Position numbers and translations under genes: made by a program
Source: Sternotherus odoratus
Taxonomy: Eukaryota > Chordata > Testudines > Kinosternidae
DNA: 64,000 nt
Assembly (NCBI GenBank): GCA_032164245.1
Contig: JAVMKO010000007.1
Location: 2,976,001-3,040,000 of the forward strand
Reading direction: 5' to 3'
Notes under the pieces: generated by a model
Databases searched by the model: none
Told to the model about the DNA's origin: nothing
What the model saw: only the letters and a program-made list of their open reading frames with translations
Shown here: in pieces, positions 11,816 through 23,720 of the stretch
Layout of the letters: each line of letters begins with the position of its first letter
How positions within the stretch are numbered: the stretch's first letter is position 1

Positions 11816-12803
11816 CTCTTCAGGGAGGCTGCAAGGGGTGCGGGAGGAGCTGTGTGTCATGCTTTCCCGTGCAGAAGATGGGGCAGGATAGTTGCTCAAA
11901 GAACGATGTATTGAGTTAGGGGACACATGGAGGTCATGAACACTCTGTCCCCAAATTCTGAGCTCATCCATTTGCACGCGCAGATCAGACCCCATCTGTG
12001 GGCATCTAGCTGCCCCGTTTGCATGCCTGCCTCATGTGAACACACAACTGGGGGTGGGCCCAGAATTCACAGACAGTGTCTGAAATTTAAGTCCTGCCTG
12101 CCTGCCTCAGACAGTCACGCTGCCTCTGTGCCACTTACAGAAAACATGCATTTGTGCACTGGAGTGTCTACATTAGCCTTTCCCACAGCACGGCAGCTCC
12201 CAAAATGGAGACTAGGCCTTGCTTTATGCATTACAAAAACCTCCTTCACTAGGAGGAAGAAAACCTTTAAGCAGCATTGGCTGCTGTATGCTGGGCTCTA
12301 TACGGTGAGGATTACAAAAGTGGAGACAGACATTTGGGAGGCTGGAAGCAGAGCAAAGGGTGTGAAGAAACAGGCATGTAGTTTGTACCTCTTATGCCAC
12401 CTAGTGCCCAGTTACAGAACTGCAACAACATTTATTTACTTCAGCAACATCTAAATCACAAGCCAAGCGCTCTCCAAAAACAATAACATGTTCAAACAAG
12501 GCTGTGAAACATAATGGAGGATTTGGGCTCCGCTGTATGCAGTCTGCAGCCAGGGAGGAGAAAGATTCAAGGCCACAGGGAGGCTACAGACATAATGAGA
12601 ATCAAGGACAGGCACAGAACATAATCCTGCTCAACCACTCACTCATCACGAAAAAAAAGTTCCTCCACTCACTCAGTAGTGACCAGGTGATGTCAGCAAC
12701 CTGACGGCCGGTGCCGCCACAAGATGTACCATCCAAAAATGTCCCTTCTACATCATGCGTTGCCGCTGACTGTTTTTCATTGAGTTGTTAGCGTCACATG
12801 GAG
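11816..12803. other. Unassigned sequence
   Basis: A 175-codon frame runs at 11927-12454 (+), but its composition is unremarkable and it has no recognisable domain. I treat it as chance. Confidence 0.35.
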
Positions 12804-12912
12804 GGTTGCCAATTTTGGTTGGACATATTACTGGCGGTTTCGTCACACGGCACGATCTTTAATGAAAGATTAATCTTTAATTCCTGGAGGCTCCGGGACA
12901 ATCGGCAACCCT
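12803..12912. mobile_element. Short inverted-repeat element (AGGGTTGCCA termini)
   Basis: It begins 'agggttgccaattttgg' and ends 'tcggcaaccct', giving short terminal inverted repeats. Internally 'atctttaatgaaagattaat' forms a small palindrome. I recognise it as a common reptile MITE. No clean target duplication was visible. Confidence 0.5.
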
Positions 12913-14690
12913 AGAGTCACATGTCCTGGCTGCGTAGTTGTTTACTAATATTCAGAGAGTGTACAGATTTCCACCAGGAGTGTTTATTGGTAGGTGCTTT
13001 CCAAATACTCCAGGAAGAGATCATAGTCTAAGGACAGACAGACAGAGGTTAGCAGAGATGAACAACAAATAGGCCATTTAAAATACAGACCTATTCTCAG
13101 ATAAACAAGGGAGGTGAAAAATGTAATGGGACCCTAATATTTTGCCAAATCAAAGGGTATCTAATTCAACCCTAACATCTGAATGCTTCCCAGTGGGGAA
13201 AATTCGGATTTTAATCTCCTAGATGAGAAACAAACATTACCATGTTTAAAGTCAGGACCCGATTACTCACCTCCATCAGAAGTGCTACCGAACCTCACAA
13301 TTTTATTGGACGTCTCATGATACTTGGTGGTTGTTCTTTAAGCCTCCCCTCCTGGGATCAAGTGATTGTGTGAAAATATCAGCTTTTATTAAGCCCTCAC
13401 CCTCGAGTTTCTAGCCCTGATGTCATGTTTTCAAGCTTTACTCTACAAACACAAGTGCACCCCGAAGGTCTGGAAGCCAGAAGACAAATAAGAGGAAAGC
13501 CAATTGATTAGTTTGTAAAATCTCATGATTTTGGGGCTCAGGATTTTTGAATGCTCAGGATGGGCAGTATTTCAATTGTTTCAGGGAGTTGAATGCAATG
13601 ACTTTCTTACTTACTGCATAAAATTCTGCCACAGGTGGAGTTCAAAACCTAAGCGGGATCTGTCCCCTGAAACATGGAAGTCATTCACGTATCTTTAATC
13701 TTCCTGGTACCTGTGTCTTTTTAAGTAAGTAAACATACCCCAAATGTCCCATACGAGCAAAATTTAAATGTACAGATAATATACACAGGAATTAATTTTT
13801 TTGAAAAAATACTTACATTCAGCCTCCAGATGTACCTTTTAAAAATCTGGGGCTGATGGAGAGATTCTCCTGGACTTCAATGGGCCTTGGATGGAGAAAT
13901 GAAAAACACGAACCACTAATCACTGGGAGCGGAAAAAAAAATCTTAAAAATCTTAGCCAGTTTCTCTGCATGTGTAAAGTGATCCTGTGTCTAATGGAGC
14001 ACTTTTCACAGGGAAACTTCCTAGTCCATGTAGCATCAGGATACCCAAGACGGGGAGCTGAAAATCCACCAACAGGTCCTATGGTCAAACAGACGGCGTA
14101 ATTCGATTCAGTAGTAAAGGGCAAATCTTCCCTCTTCACTGTGGGACTGTAACAATTCTGACACTCGCCACTCAGAGCTACACATCTTACATAACATCTG
14201 GAAGAGTCTTAGTTCAACCACAAGCCTGGACACCCTGTGGTCAGTGACTTTTTCAAAGCAATCACATACTCTTTCATTTCGTCCTTCCCGTATCAGGGCT
14301 TCTGCAATGCATTTCCTCACTCATTTTCTCAACCCTAGATTATGGAATTTGCACAGACACATTGCTACTCCCATTCGTTTTGTGGTCAGAAGGTCTGATG
14401 GAACCTTCTGACCTTCTTGGTTGCATCTATTTTAACCAGAATCAGATCAGCTCCAATCTCCCGACAAAGATGCAAATGTACCATAAAATGGAAACCCATT
14501 TAAAAGTAGTCTTTTCCAGAGTGGTCTGTTACACCTCTTTCTTCACAGCGCCAGCCCCAACAGCGGTGAATTTGGGATGATTTCAAAGCAAATAAATGTA
14601 TTTATTTCAAAATAAATCGGATCGGGGTCACTCGGATTAATGAAGGCTAGCAAAATAACATACTAATCTGCACTTCTATTTCACCCGCCA
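12913..14690. other. Unassigned sequence
   Basis: AT-rich with no recognised element except a 'gacttcaatgggccttgg' module near 13880. Overlapping frames near 13820-14140 lack domains. Confidence 0.35.
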
Positions 14691-14694
14691 TCCA

Positions 14695-14935
14695 AGCCGC
14701 TCAAAGCACTTTACATGCAATCAATAATGAATCCTCTCACCACACTGTGAGAAGAAAAGCACCAACATCCCCATTTTGCTGATAGGAAGACTGACGCACA
14801 AAAGGGGCTAAGGGCCTGATCCAGCAAAGCACTTTAGCACATGCTTAAGTATGTAAATAGTCCCACTGAACTCAATGGAAGTACTCAGGACCTTACAGTT
14901 ATGCAGTAGCTTGTTGAATCAGTGCCCAGGGGCCA
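14695..14935 (-). repeat. MIR-like fragment plus dispersed 'gcctgatcc' module
   Basis: The 14695-14805 part ('aaagcactttacatgc', 'catccccattttgctgata') matches a reverse MIR 3' region. The 14815-14935 part ('gggcctgatccagcaaagca', 'gcacatgcttaag') recurs near 9870 and 49150-49250. Confidence 0.45.
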
Positions 14936-15211
14936 GATCCCAGAGGGTCCCAACCAGGAGTTAGGCCAAGATCCTGAAAAGTATTTAGATACCTAAGTGG
15001 CTTTTCACACAGACGTCTGTGGCAGTTAGTAATGGAAGCCAGATCCTCACTGTCCTTGTTCCAGGCTTTATTATTAATTACTTGTATTGTGTTAACACCT
15101 CAGAGTCACGGACATGTGACTTTCCCTGCTGTTTAACAAACTTTGATCTAAGTTTCGTATTTGTACTAGGCAACTTCTACTCCAAACATTTTGGGCAGAT
15201 CTAATTTGGAT

Positions 15212-15340
15212 CAACATCCGATGAAGTGGGTATTAGCCCATGAAAGCTTATGCTCCAATACTTCAATTAGTCTTTAAGGTGCCACAGGACTCTTTGTTAC
15301 CTCTGCTATTCCAGACTAACACGGCTACCTCTCTGATTCT
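15212..15340 (+). repeat. Dispersed repeat, more complete copy (class unassigned)
   Basis: It contains 'catccgatgaagtggg', 'catgaaagcttatgctccaa', 'tctttaaggtgccacaggac' and 'cagactaacacggctac' in order. It shares its 3' half with 5062-5137. Confidence 0.65.
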
Positions 15341-15831
15341 TTTCACATAGGTCACCAAACAGCCGCCCGTTGGTAACAAACCCAGAATTCACGGGGGAAC
15401 TGGTAATCTAGAGTTATTTGCCTCTTATCCTTTTCGTTAGTTCTTTAAGGATACAAATTCTAAAGAAAATATCCAGAATTCACAGCCTTTCCACAGCCTA
15501 CTCTGCTTCACAACAACTCTATTGAAACGAATTTGATTCAAACATCATGTCTGGTTAGATAAGGAAGTCACTTTTTGCTAGTGAAAGAGGCTTGCCATGC
15601 TGTTACACAATGTGCCCTGTTTCTGGTGGTATTATCAGAAGATATTTCCTAATGGCTGTAATCACAATTGACTAATCCAAGGATAATATTCATAAAGTCA
15701 ACAGAATAACTGTATCTTAACTGCACACATGGGATGTTTACCTACCTAAAATTATAAAAATGGGGATTTGTTCTGGCTGTCAAATCCCTATACATTACAA
15801 TTTATATTACTACAGTAACAACATTATAGTT

Positions 15832-16153
15832 CAGCGGTTCTCAAACTGGGGGTTGCAAACCCCGGGGGGGGGGGGGGGGTGTCCACAGGCCGAATCCAGG
15901 CGGGTTGCGAGCTGCCAATGTGTTCGGCGGCAATTTGGCAGATACTCCTTAAGCGCGAGTGTGTCCGCTGAAAAACCGCTGATGTGCCAGCTTCCGGGTT
16001 CAGCGGCATTTCAGTGAACACAGAGATGGATGCTGAGGGTCCGTCGAAATGCCACTGAAACCGGAAGAGTTCATTTCGGCGGATATGCCCGGGGCACGCG
16101 TGGATGCAGCAGAACAAAAACGGTCGCAGAGTCCACACGTTTGAGAACCGCTG
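15832..16153. mobile_element. hAT-type non-autonomous element, 322 bp
   Basis: The termini CAGCGGTTCTCAAACT (left) and CGTTTGAGAACCGCTG (right) are inverted repeats. Flanks are ttatagtt (15824-15831) and ctatagtt (16154-16161), a 7 of 8 match to a target duplication. A poly-G tract lies at about 15865-15881. The interior folds on itself: 'ccgggttcagcggcatttc' pairs imperfectly with 'gaaatgccactgaaaccgg'. Confidence 0.8.
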
Positions 16154-16161
16154 CTATAGTT

Positions 16162-17005
16162 AAAGCTGGAGGGCCACATCTCTAACAAATCCCTAATTAC
16201 GGGGGTATAAATTTCAGCAGAAAAACCTCTTTGAAGTTCTTTATATTTGGTTTTTAGCCCACTCGTTTTTTATTTGAGGGAGATAATTAAAAAAAATCAA
16301 TGTGGCCATTTTTCAGTTTTCCACTGCTGAAAACAACCTCCCCCCAGTTAAGAAATGCCAACCTTTATTTCTCCTTACAACACTCCTTGGCAAGAAGGCA
16401 AGTGCTTTTATCACCAATTTTACAGATTTCAGATAGAGACTATGGCTCACAGTTTTAAAGGTATTTAGGCACTGCTGTACTCAGTGCAGCAATACTTAAG
16501 TGATTTGGGAGTCCACGTCTCATTTTCTAAAGGGATTCAGGCACTTAGGAGCCAAGGTTGTGATCCACAAAGGTACGCAGATGCCCACAAGGGGCCGGGC
16601 AGTCTGGCCTAGCAGTGACAGCTGGGCAGGGGACTGCACAGCAGGGACAGTAGTTGGTGAGCAGGACTCTGAGGAATCACAAGTGCTGGGTTGAGGAAGC
16701 AAGAGTGAGGGTGAGAGACTGGAGATCCGAGGTAGCACTAGACCGGAATCAGGAAGAAAACGAACAAACAAGATGACAGTTTGTTAAATGGCAAAGCAAA
16801 TCACAAATGTACAGAGACTTCAGAGTCCATATCTCAGGTTCTTAGCAGTATTGGTGAGTTTGCCGGCTCGAACGTCCCTCAGGAACACAGCCACCGCTTG
16901 GATGGGTCGTTCAGGCCTTTGTTCAGCGGTTCAGTTTGTAGCAAAGCTCCTCCGGGGGTAAGAAGCAGGGACTGACGACACAATGGAGAAGATGCAGCTG
17001 CCTTG
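16162..17005. other. Unassigned sequence
   Basis: A weak MIR-like stretch ('tcaccaattttacagatttc') near 16410. Otherwise nothing recognisable. Confidence 0.35.
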
Positions 17006-17236
17006 TAGGGCACATCTTCACAGACACGTCTTCACAGACAACATGAAAGCGCTCCCAGCGCTCTAAAAACCCACCTCCGCGAGGGGAATAGCGCCCCGGG
17101 CTGGTAGCGCGGCTTCCAGCACTGGTGTCTGTCCTGGAACGTTACAGTGCTGAAACTTGCAGTGCTCAGGGGGTGGTTCCCCCCCCCCCAGTGAGAAAGT
17201 TGCAGCGCTATGAAGTGCCAGTGTAGACGAGCCCTT
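17006..17236. mobile_element. MITE with 'TAGGGC...GTCTACAC' type termini
   Basis: The left end reads TAGGGCACATCTTCAC and the right end GTGTAGACGAGCCCTTA. The interior has 'agcgctc' and 'gcagcgctatgaagtgccag' modules. I recognise this as one of the inverted-repeat elements common in turtle genomes; it carries no coding capacity. Confidence 0.6.
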
Positions 17237-17310
17237 ATAGCCTTTTGCCACACAGCTTTGTTTCAAACACGAGACACCCAGCACATAGCCTGGCTGGAAG
17301 CCTTAGAGTT

Positions 17311-17471
17311 CATAGAATCTCAGGGTTGGAAGGGACCTCAGGAGATCATCGGGTCCAACCCCCTGCTCAAAGCAGGACCAATCCTTATTTTTTCCCCCTA
17401 TCCCTAAATGGCCCCCTCAAGGGCTGAACTCACAAACCTGGCCACTGCTCAAGCCACTGAGCTAAAGCTCC
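17311..17471 (-). mobile_element. Cry I-type tRNA-derived SINE
   Basis: On the minus strand the tRNA-like head ('ccactgagct' in plus view) and B-box region ('agggctgaactcaca') are followed by a CR1-like tail ('catagaatctcagggttgg' in plus view). A tRNA-like head with a CR1 tail is the hallmark of the cryptodiran turtle SINE family. Confidence 0.75.
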
Positions 17472-17802
17472 ACACCAGTGCTGTCCATAGGCAGCCCCTG
17501 CATGTCTTGCTGAGTCATAGCTTCAAGTCAATGAGTTCATTGTACAGCTGATGCCCGTTGATGGGCCATCAAGCAGGCTGGGCAGTGCTGATGCCAAATC
17601 TGTCTGGGGGTGTCACCCCGATGCACAGCACGAGTTTGGACCTACAGATATACCCTCCATATCTATAAGTCACCATACAAAGGTGATACAAACATATAAA
17701 CAAGATAACCATATTCAGTGAATTATAACTTTCCCAATGACACCATACACAGTAGATCTGGTAAGATTTGTTGCACTTTTACAATATCGGTATCAACAAT
17801 AT

Positions 17803-18800
17803 AGACTCATAGACTTTAAGATCAGAAGGGACCATTATGATCATCTAGTCTGACCTCCTGCAACGCAGGCCACAGAATCTCACCCACCCATTCCTACAAT
17901 ATACCTCATCTATATCTGAACTGTTGAAGTCCTCAAATCTTGGTTTAAAGACTTCAAAGTGCAGAGAATCCTTCAGCATGTGACCCATGACCCCTGATGC
18001 AGAGGAAGGTGAAAAACCTCCAGGGCCTCGCCAATTTGCCCTGGAGGAAAATTCCTTCCCGACCCCAAATATGGCGATCAGCTGAACCCTGAGCATGTGG
18101 GCAAGACTCACCAGCCAGACACCCAGGAAAGAATTCTCTGTAGCATCTTAGATCCCATCCCCTCCAACTTTCCATCATATGCCACCAGGCCCCTCTATTA
18201 CCATAGTCAAAGATCAATTGTCAAAATTATGTTTTCCCATCACACCTTCTCCTCCATAAATTTATCAAACTTCATCTTGCAGCCAGCTAGATCTTTTGCC
18301 CCCACTGCTTCCCTTGGAAGGCTGTTCCAGAATTTCACTCCTCTAATGGTTACAAACCTTCATCTAATTTTGAGTCTAAACTTCCTGTTGACCAGTTTAT
18401 ATCCATTTGTTCTTGTGGCCACATTAGTACTGAACTTAAATAATTCTTCTCCCTCCCTGGTATTTATCCCTCTGATATATTTGTAGAGAGTAATCATATC
18501 TCCCCCTCAGCCTTCTTTTGGATAGGCTATACAAGCCCAGCTCCCTGAGACTCCCCTCATAAGACAGGTTTCCCATTCCTCGGATCATCCTAGTAGCCCT
18601 TCTCTCCACCTGTTCTAGTTTGAATTCATCCTTCTTAAACATGGGAGACCAGAACTGCACACATTATTCCAGATGAGGTCTCACCAGTGCCTTATATACT
18701 GGTACTAATACCTCCTTATCCCTACTAGAAATACCAATCCAAGACCGCATCAGCTTTTTTCACGGCCATATCACATTGGCGACTCATAGTCCTCTTCAAC
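17803..18800 (-). mobile_element. CR1 LINE, second 3'-end type, 5'-truncated
   Basis: The 3' end is at the left ('cttatagact'-like start, then 'cagaagggaccattatgatc'). About 1 kb of the ORF2 C-terminal region and 3' UTR follows in reverse. The minus-strand frame 18436-18660 encodes an RRATRMIRGMGNLSYEGSLR motif that matches the conserved C-terminal part of CR1 ORF2 ('[21 protein letters not shown]'). Frames are broken by stops, so the copy is inactive. Confidence 0.8.
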
Positions 18801-19485
18801 TAATACTCCGTAATATCATAAAGTGTCTCCCACAGTCCATACAGCCCCCCAACTTATTGAAAAATATGCAGATACTCACTCAGATGCATTTGCAGCTACT
18901 CAGCTACATTTTTGGAGTTGGTCTGCGCAAGAGTTTGTGTTCCCCTTTTTTGTTTGAGTTTGCTCAAGGTAACTGGCAATCACTTATATCTACCACAGCT
19001 GTCAACACCGGCCTAGGACGATCCGCAAGGATTTGTTCAGGACCCAGGACACCCTAGATTGTTTTCCAAAACAAACATTTTTGTGGAGTGTCTAGACTAG
19101 CACTTGCAATGTTGTCAGTCCATGCAAATTAGATGGCAATCAATCAGCCACATTAAAACAGGGCCACAGAGTAGATGAGACAAATCCCTGTTGGTTCATG
19201 GTGGTATTTATGGCGGTATTATCAACAGCACTCAGCACCAGCCTAATTCTGCTCCCATTTAAGTCAACAGCAAATCTCCCATTGTCTTCAATGGGAGCAG
19301 AGTTGGCCAACGTTGCATGCTTTCAACAATCCTAAACTTACCACGTGAACCGGGCCAGGTCCAGGGAAGACCTCTGGCTTCACAAGCAGACTACCTAGTA
19401 TTTTTCCTAGCCCTTCCCCCTCTCTCCTTAAGCGGGCAAAGAAATTAAATAGAGAACTAGAACTAATGCAATGTTCAGACTGAGA
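18801..19485. other. Unassigned sequence
   Basis: The 'tctcccattgtcttcaatgg' module near 19275 belongs to the recurrent palindromic motif family described for 42376. No coding evidence. Confidence 0.35.
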
Positions 19486-19742
19486 TCAGCCTCCACTGCT
19501 TATGCACAATGTGTACGTAGGCACTGGCAGCTGGTTCACAGTGGGATTTCCTCCCGGAGACAATCCTGCTAATGATGTTGCTGAGCAACATTTTCCACGA
19601 CAAGAAGAACGGATCTGTGAAAGAACATCGAGTTTCTCGTCCGTTTTCAATGGAAAAGCCCCGGCACCATCACTGGGATTAATGCCATTGGCCAAAAATA
19701 CAACCAATTCTATCACCTGTAAGTAAAGCAAGGGAAAAAAAT
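19486..19742 (-). CDS. Candidate 3' exon behind a strong splice acceptor
   Basis: On the minus strand a long pyrimidine tract ending 'tttacttacag' precedes position 19715. The frame beginning there (GTG ATA GAA) stays open for about 75 codons to a TGA near 19486. The other two frames close sooner. The peptide starts VIELVVFLANGINPSDGAGA and shows no domain I recognise. No polyadenylation signal was seen just downstream. It may be a terminal exon or a chance opening behind a cryptic acceptor. Confidence 0.25.
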
Positions 19743-20577
19743 AATCCCATTCCATTATCCCGGTGCCGGTACAAACCAATGATAAAATTGTGCGCCCCAG
19801 TGTGGCAATAATGTGATTAATAAAGATTACACAAGAGAATTACTGATCCTAGGGGGGTCGACTCCCACCCACAAACAACTACTTTACAGCTAATCCCAGT
19901 AAGATTCTGAACATAGAAAATGTATTTGTGGCAGAACAATCTTCCAATTTGAGCTAAAAAAACCCACAGTGCGCGGCAACAAGGAAGTGAGCCCACTTTT
20001 TCGAACCCGTGTTCCCAAAGTCAGGTACCTGAAAGAAAGAGATCGACATTTCAGCGGTGCTGAAGTTCCCAGGGAAGCCATAGGGTCAATATTTCTAATA
20101 CATAGGGTCAACATTTTACTCATATAAGGCCCCATGTTTAAGCATTTTTATATCCTACCTCTCTCACTCTGACTGCCCAGCCCAGCCCAGGACTCCTAGA
20201 CATTTCAGATCAGCCCTGCTCCCTTACCAGCTGCCCTGAGACAGTTGAAATAATATTAGAACCAGACTTGTATTGTGAAGTGTCTCCCCTCAGCGAGGCC
20301 CTAATTCTGTGAGGGAACTAAGCACGTGTGTAACATGGAGCATGAGCTCTTCCATTCCTAACTACCTTCCTGACTCAGGGCTCCAGACACTCAGGGAGTT
20401 GTACTGGGAATTAACGGGGACATGCAATTCAGTGCTTCAGGAAAACACAGGAGGAAACTCTGGTTTGGCTTTTTCAAATATTTTACCTAAGTGCAACCAT
20501 TAAAAAAGGCTGAGATGTCCTACCCGGGATTCAATGGTGAGTAATCTCCAACCGTCACTGGAAGAGGACAGTGTTGG

Positions 20578-20616
20578 GCATGTCTACACTGCAGCGGGGA
20601 GGTGTATGTCATTGTT
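20578..20616. mobile_element. MITE stub interrupted by or abutting CR1
   Basis: 'ggcatgtctacactgcagc' is the terminus of a turtle MITE (variants near 23526 and 17236). After about 39 bp it gives way abruptly to the CR1 3' end. Confidence 0.45.
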
Positions 20617-21913
20617 CATAGAATATCAGGGTTGGAAGGGACCTCAGGAGGTATCTAGTCCAACCCCCTGCTCAACGCAGGATCAATTCCCAACTAAATC
20701 ATCCCAGTCAGGGCTTTGTCAAGCCTGACCTTAAAAATCTCTAAGGAAGGAGATTCCACCACCTCCCCAGGGAACCCATTCCAGTGCTTCACCACCCTCC
20801 TAGTGAAAAAGTTTTTCCTAATATCCAACCTAAACCTTCCCCATTCCAACTTGCAGAACTCTGCACTTGTCTTTGTTGAACCCCATCAGATTTCTTTTGG
20901 CCCAATACTCTAATTTGTCTAGGTCCCTCTGTAGCCTATCCCTACTCTTCAGCATATCTACCGCTCCTTCCAGTTTAGTGTCATCTGCAAACTTGCTGAG
21001 GGTGTAGTCCATGCCATCCTCCAGATCATTAATGAAGATATTGAACAAAACCGTCCCTAGGAATGACCGTTGGGGCACTCTGCTTGATACCAGCTGCCAA
21101 TTAGACAGGAAGCCATTGATCACTACCTGATGATCTAGCCAGCTTTCTATCCATCTTATAGTCCATTCATCCAGCCCATACTATTTTAACTTGCTGGCAA
21201 GAATACTGTGGAAGGCCACATCAAGAGCTTCATTAAAGTCAAGGAAGAACATATCCACTGCTTTCCCCTCATCCACAGAGCCAGTGATCTCATCATAGAA
21301 GACAATTAGGTTAGTTAGGTTGCCCTTGGTGAATCCATGCTGCCCGTTCCTGATCACTTTTTTCTCCTTTAAGTGCTTCAGGATTGATTCCTTGAGGACC
21401 TGCTCCATTTCTTCCAGGCACTGAGGTGAGGCTGACTGGTCTGTAGTTCCTGAGATCCTCCTCCTTCCCTTTTTTAAAGATGGGCACTACATTTGCCTTT
21501 TTCCAATCACCCGGGACCTCCCCCGATCACCAGGAGTTTTCAAAGATAATGGCCAAAGGCTCTGCGATCACATCCACCAACTCCTTTAGCACCCTCGGAT
21601 GCAGCGCATCCAGCCCCATGGACTTGTGCTCGTCCAGCTTTTCTAAATAGTCCTGAACCACTTCTTTTTCCACAGACGGCTGGTCACCTCCTCCCCATAC
21701 TGTGCTGCACAGTGCAGTAGTCTGGGAGCTGACATTGTTCGTGAAGACAGAGGCAAAAAACGCATTGAGTACATTTGCTTTTTGCACATCCACTGTCACT
21801 ACGGTAGGTTGCCTCCCTCAGTCAGTAAGGGGCCCACACTTTCCTTGACTTTTTTCTTGTTGCTAACATACCTGAAGGAACCCTTCTTGTTACCCTTAAC
21901 ATTCCTTGCTAGC
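20617..21913 (-). mobile_element. CR1 LINE, minus strand, internally deleted
   Basis: The 3' end is at the left ('catagaatatcagggttgg'). Reverse-strand frames encode CR1 ORF2 blocks in order: a domain-linker block at 21527-21799 (NAFFASVFTNN, LDALHPRVLKEL), the RT finger and palm block at 21181-21408 (QHGFTKG, LTNLIVFYDEITGSVDEGKA), and the active-site block at 20830-21123 ([24 protein letters not shown]). The FADD catalytic pair is intact. Between the active-site block and the C-terminal end (about 20840) the sequence jumps directly to the '[10 protein letters not shown]' region, so several hundred bases are missing. The copy is dead. Confidence 0.88.
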
Positions 21914-21914
21914 T

Positions 21915-22015
21915 TAGGGTGACCAGATCACAGAACCAAAATATTGGGACACACTGGGGTCCTGCCCCCAGTCCACCCCGCCTGCCCCAGGTACCCCCCC
22001 AAGGGGGTTTTCTGG
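21915..22015. mobile_element. DNA-element fragment (AGGGTGACCAGA terminus)
   Basis: It begins 'agggtgaccagatcacag', which I recognise as the terminus of a common reptile inverted-repeat element, then becomes C-rich. The matching right terminus is absent. Confidence 0.4.
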
Positions 22016-22134
22016 CCCTAAAAGTTCAGAACAAACACCCCCACATATAGTTCAGTCTTTCTTTTATACAGCTCAGGCCTTTGATCTTCATCCTCCAGGA
22101 AGAGCTCACAATAGCTCCTTCCACAGGGCATAGT

Positions 22135-22322
22135 AGTAGCTATAGTATCAGATTGCTGCATTGGCCTACTAAACCCAGGGTTGTGAGTTCAATGCTTGAG
22201 GGGACTATTTAGGGATATGGGGCAAAAATCTGTGGGGTGATTTAGTTGGGGATTGGTTCTGCTTTGAGCAGGGGGTTGGACTAGATGATCTCCAGAGGTC
22301 TTTTCTAATCTTGATATTCTAA
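22135..22322 (+). mobile_element. Cry I-type SINE, degraded head
   Basis: A B-box region ('ggttgtgagttcaatgcttg') is followed by 'ggggcaaaaatctg' and a CR1-type tail ('gagcagggggttggactaga'). The A-box half is scrambled. Its plus orientation is opposite to the copy at 17311. Confidence 0.75.
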
Positions 22323-23020
22323 GGTTGGGCCTTTGAAGAACATTTCCTCAAAACTCGTATGTTCTCATAGAATATTTCAGTTCTGACAAACCAACCTTTT
22401 CTGGCAAAAAACAAACATTCAGTGACTAATAGCCAGATTTTCAAAAGGGCTTAGTACCCCCACTGGGACCCTGATCTCGGCTGGGGCCTCTAATCGCTCC
22501 TGTAACACAAATAATAAGTATATGGCTGTGACATGTTCCTCCCACCTCCTCTTTCTTCCAAACTATGCTTCTCTGTAATAAAACTAATTTAAAGCAAAGC
22601 AGCCCAACAGTGTTTAAACACCACAGCGATGTGGATTTTCCCCACAGAAATATCAGCCACAGATGAGGCCTGGGTTGCTATTGTCACGGATTTTCATCAT
22701 CCCATTCTCTTCCCCGGTAAGTGCTGCAAGCATTGAATAGCCCACAGAGGTCATTCAAGGTTCTTCTGCACTTTTGCTTGGAGATACACCACCACCACCT
22801 GTGAAGCCCAATCCCCACTGCTTTAAAAAGTTCTCCATGGTGTTTGTAGGCTTGGGCCAAGGTTTTGAGAAGCTAAAGTTAGGCTCCTAAAGCCATAATT
22901 AGGAATCTAATTATTTGACCTAGTGTCAGGAAAAAGCTTTGATTTTTACAGTCTACTCATTCATGCCCTACCATGTTGTTGCTTAAGGAGAACAGAACAC
23001 ACCCTCTGGTGTGTCTAAGG
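22323..23020. other. Unassigned sequence
   Basis: No recognised repeat or frame. Confidence 0.35.
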
Positions 23021-23021
23021 C

Positions 23022-23240
23022 TATATCTACACAACAGCTTATGCCAGGATAATTTATGTTGCTATGGGTGTGAATAAACCACCCCTGAGGGACACAAGTT
23101 AGAGAGCTTGTCTCACCAACATAGCTTCTGCCACTGGCGGTGATGGTTTCGTTATAAGCTCTCTTCTGTCACCATACAGTGTCTTCACCACACGTGCTGC
23201 ATCGGTGCAGTTGCTGCGTGGTATGTGTAGATGTGTAGGT
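23022..23240. mobile_element. MITE-like element
   Basis: It begins 'aaggctatatctacacaac' and ends around 'gtgtagatgtgtagg', giving short imperfect inverted termini of the turtle 'ctacgtctacac' class. No clean target duplication. Confidence 0.4.
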
Positions 23241-23525
23241 TTGTGTCCCTGGAGAGACGATGGAAGTAAAACCTGACTCTGAATTCTTCGATCAGCAGCT
23301 TGTTAAGGACAGGATAACGTCTGTGTTTGTGTTGACACAGCCCCAGCCAGCCCTGAGCTTGACCGGGGCTCTCTGGGACGCAGCTGTGATAGAAACAAAC
23401 AGTAAGGTCCCCTAAAAGTCATCCCCAGAACAAGATGGACAAAGGACACAGCAAAGCTAGCAGGTCACACATACAATTTCCATCTCCTCTAGCTTGCGAA
23501 GAGGCAGGAGAACGTGAGGTCCTAC

Positions 23526-23720
23526 AGGGTACGTCTACACAGCAAAGAAGAACCTGCAGCTGGCCAACGCCAGCCGATTTGGCTCACCGGGCTCAGGCCG
23601 CAGGGCTGGTTCACTGCTGTATAGGCTTCTGGGCTCAGGCTATAGGACCCTGTGGAATGGAAAGTCCCAGATCTGGCCTCCATATAATGGATGAGACAAG
23701 GGGCCCTACAGAACCCCTGA
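23526..23720. mobile_element. MITE, left half
   Basis: Starts 'gggtacgtctacacagc' and continues with 'cagctggcc..cgccagccga' and 'gggctcaggc' modules typical of a large palindromic turtle MITE. The mirrored right half is missing. Confidence 0.45.

Noticed and set aside
11927..12454. 175-codon plus-strand frame as a gene
   Set aside because: No domain, no splice or promoter context, and ordinary composition. Compatible with chance.
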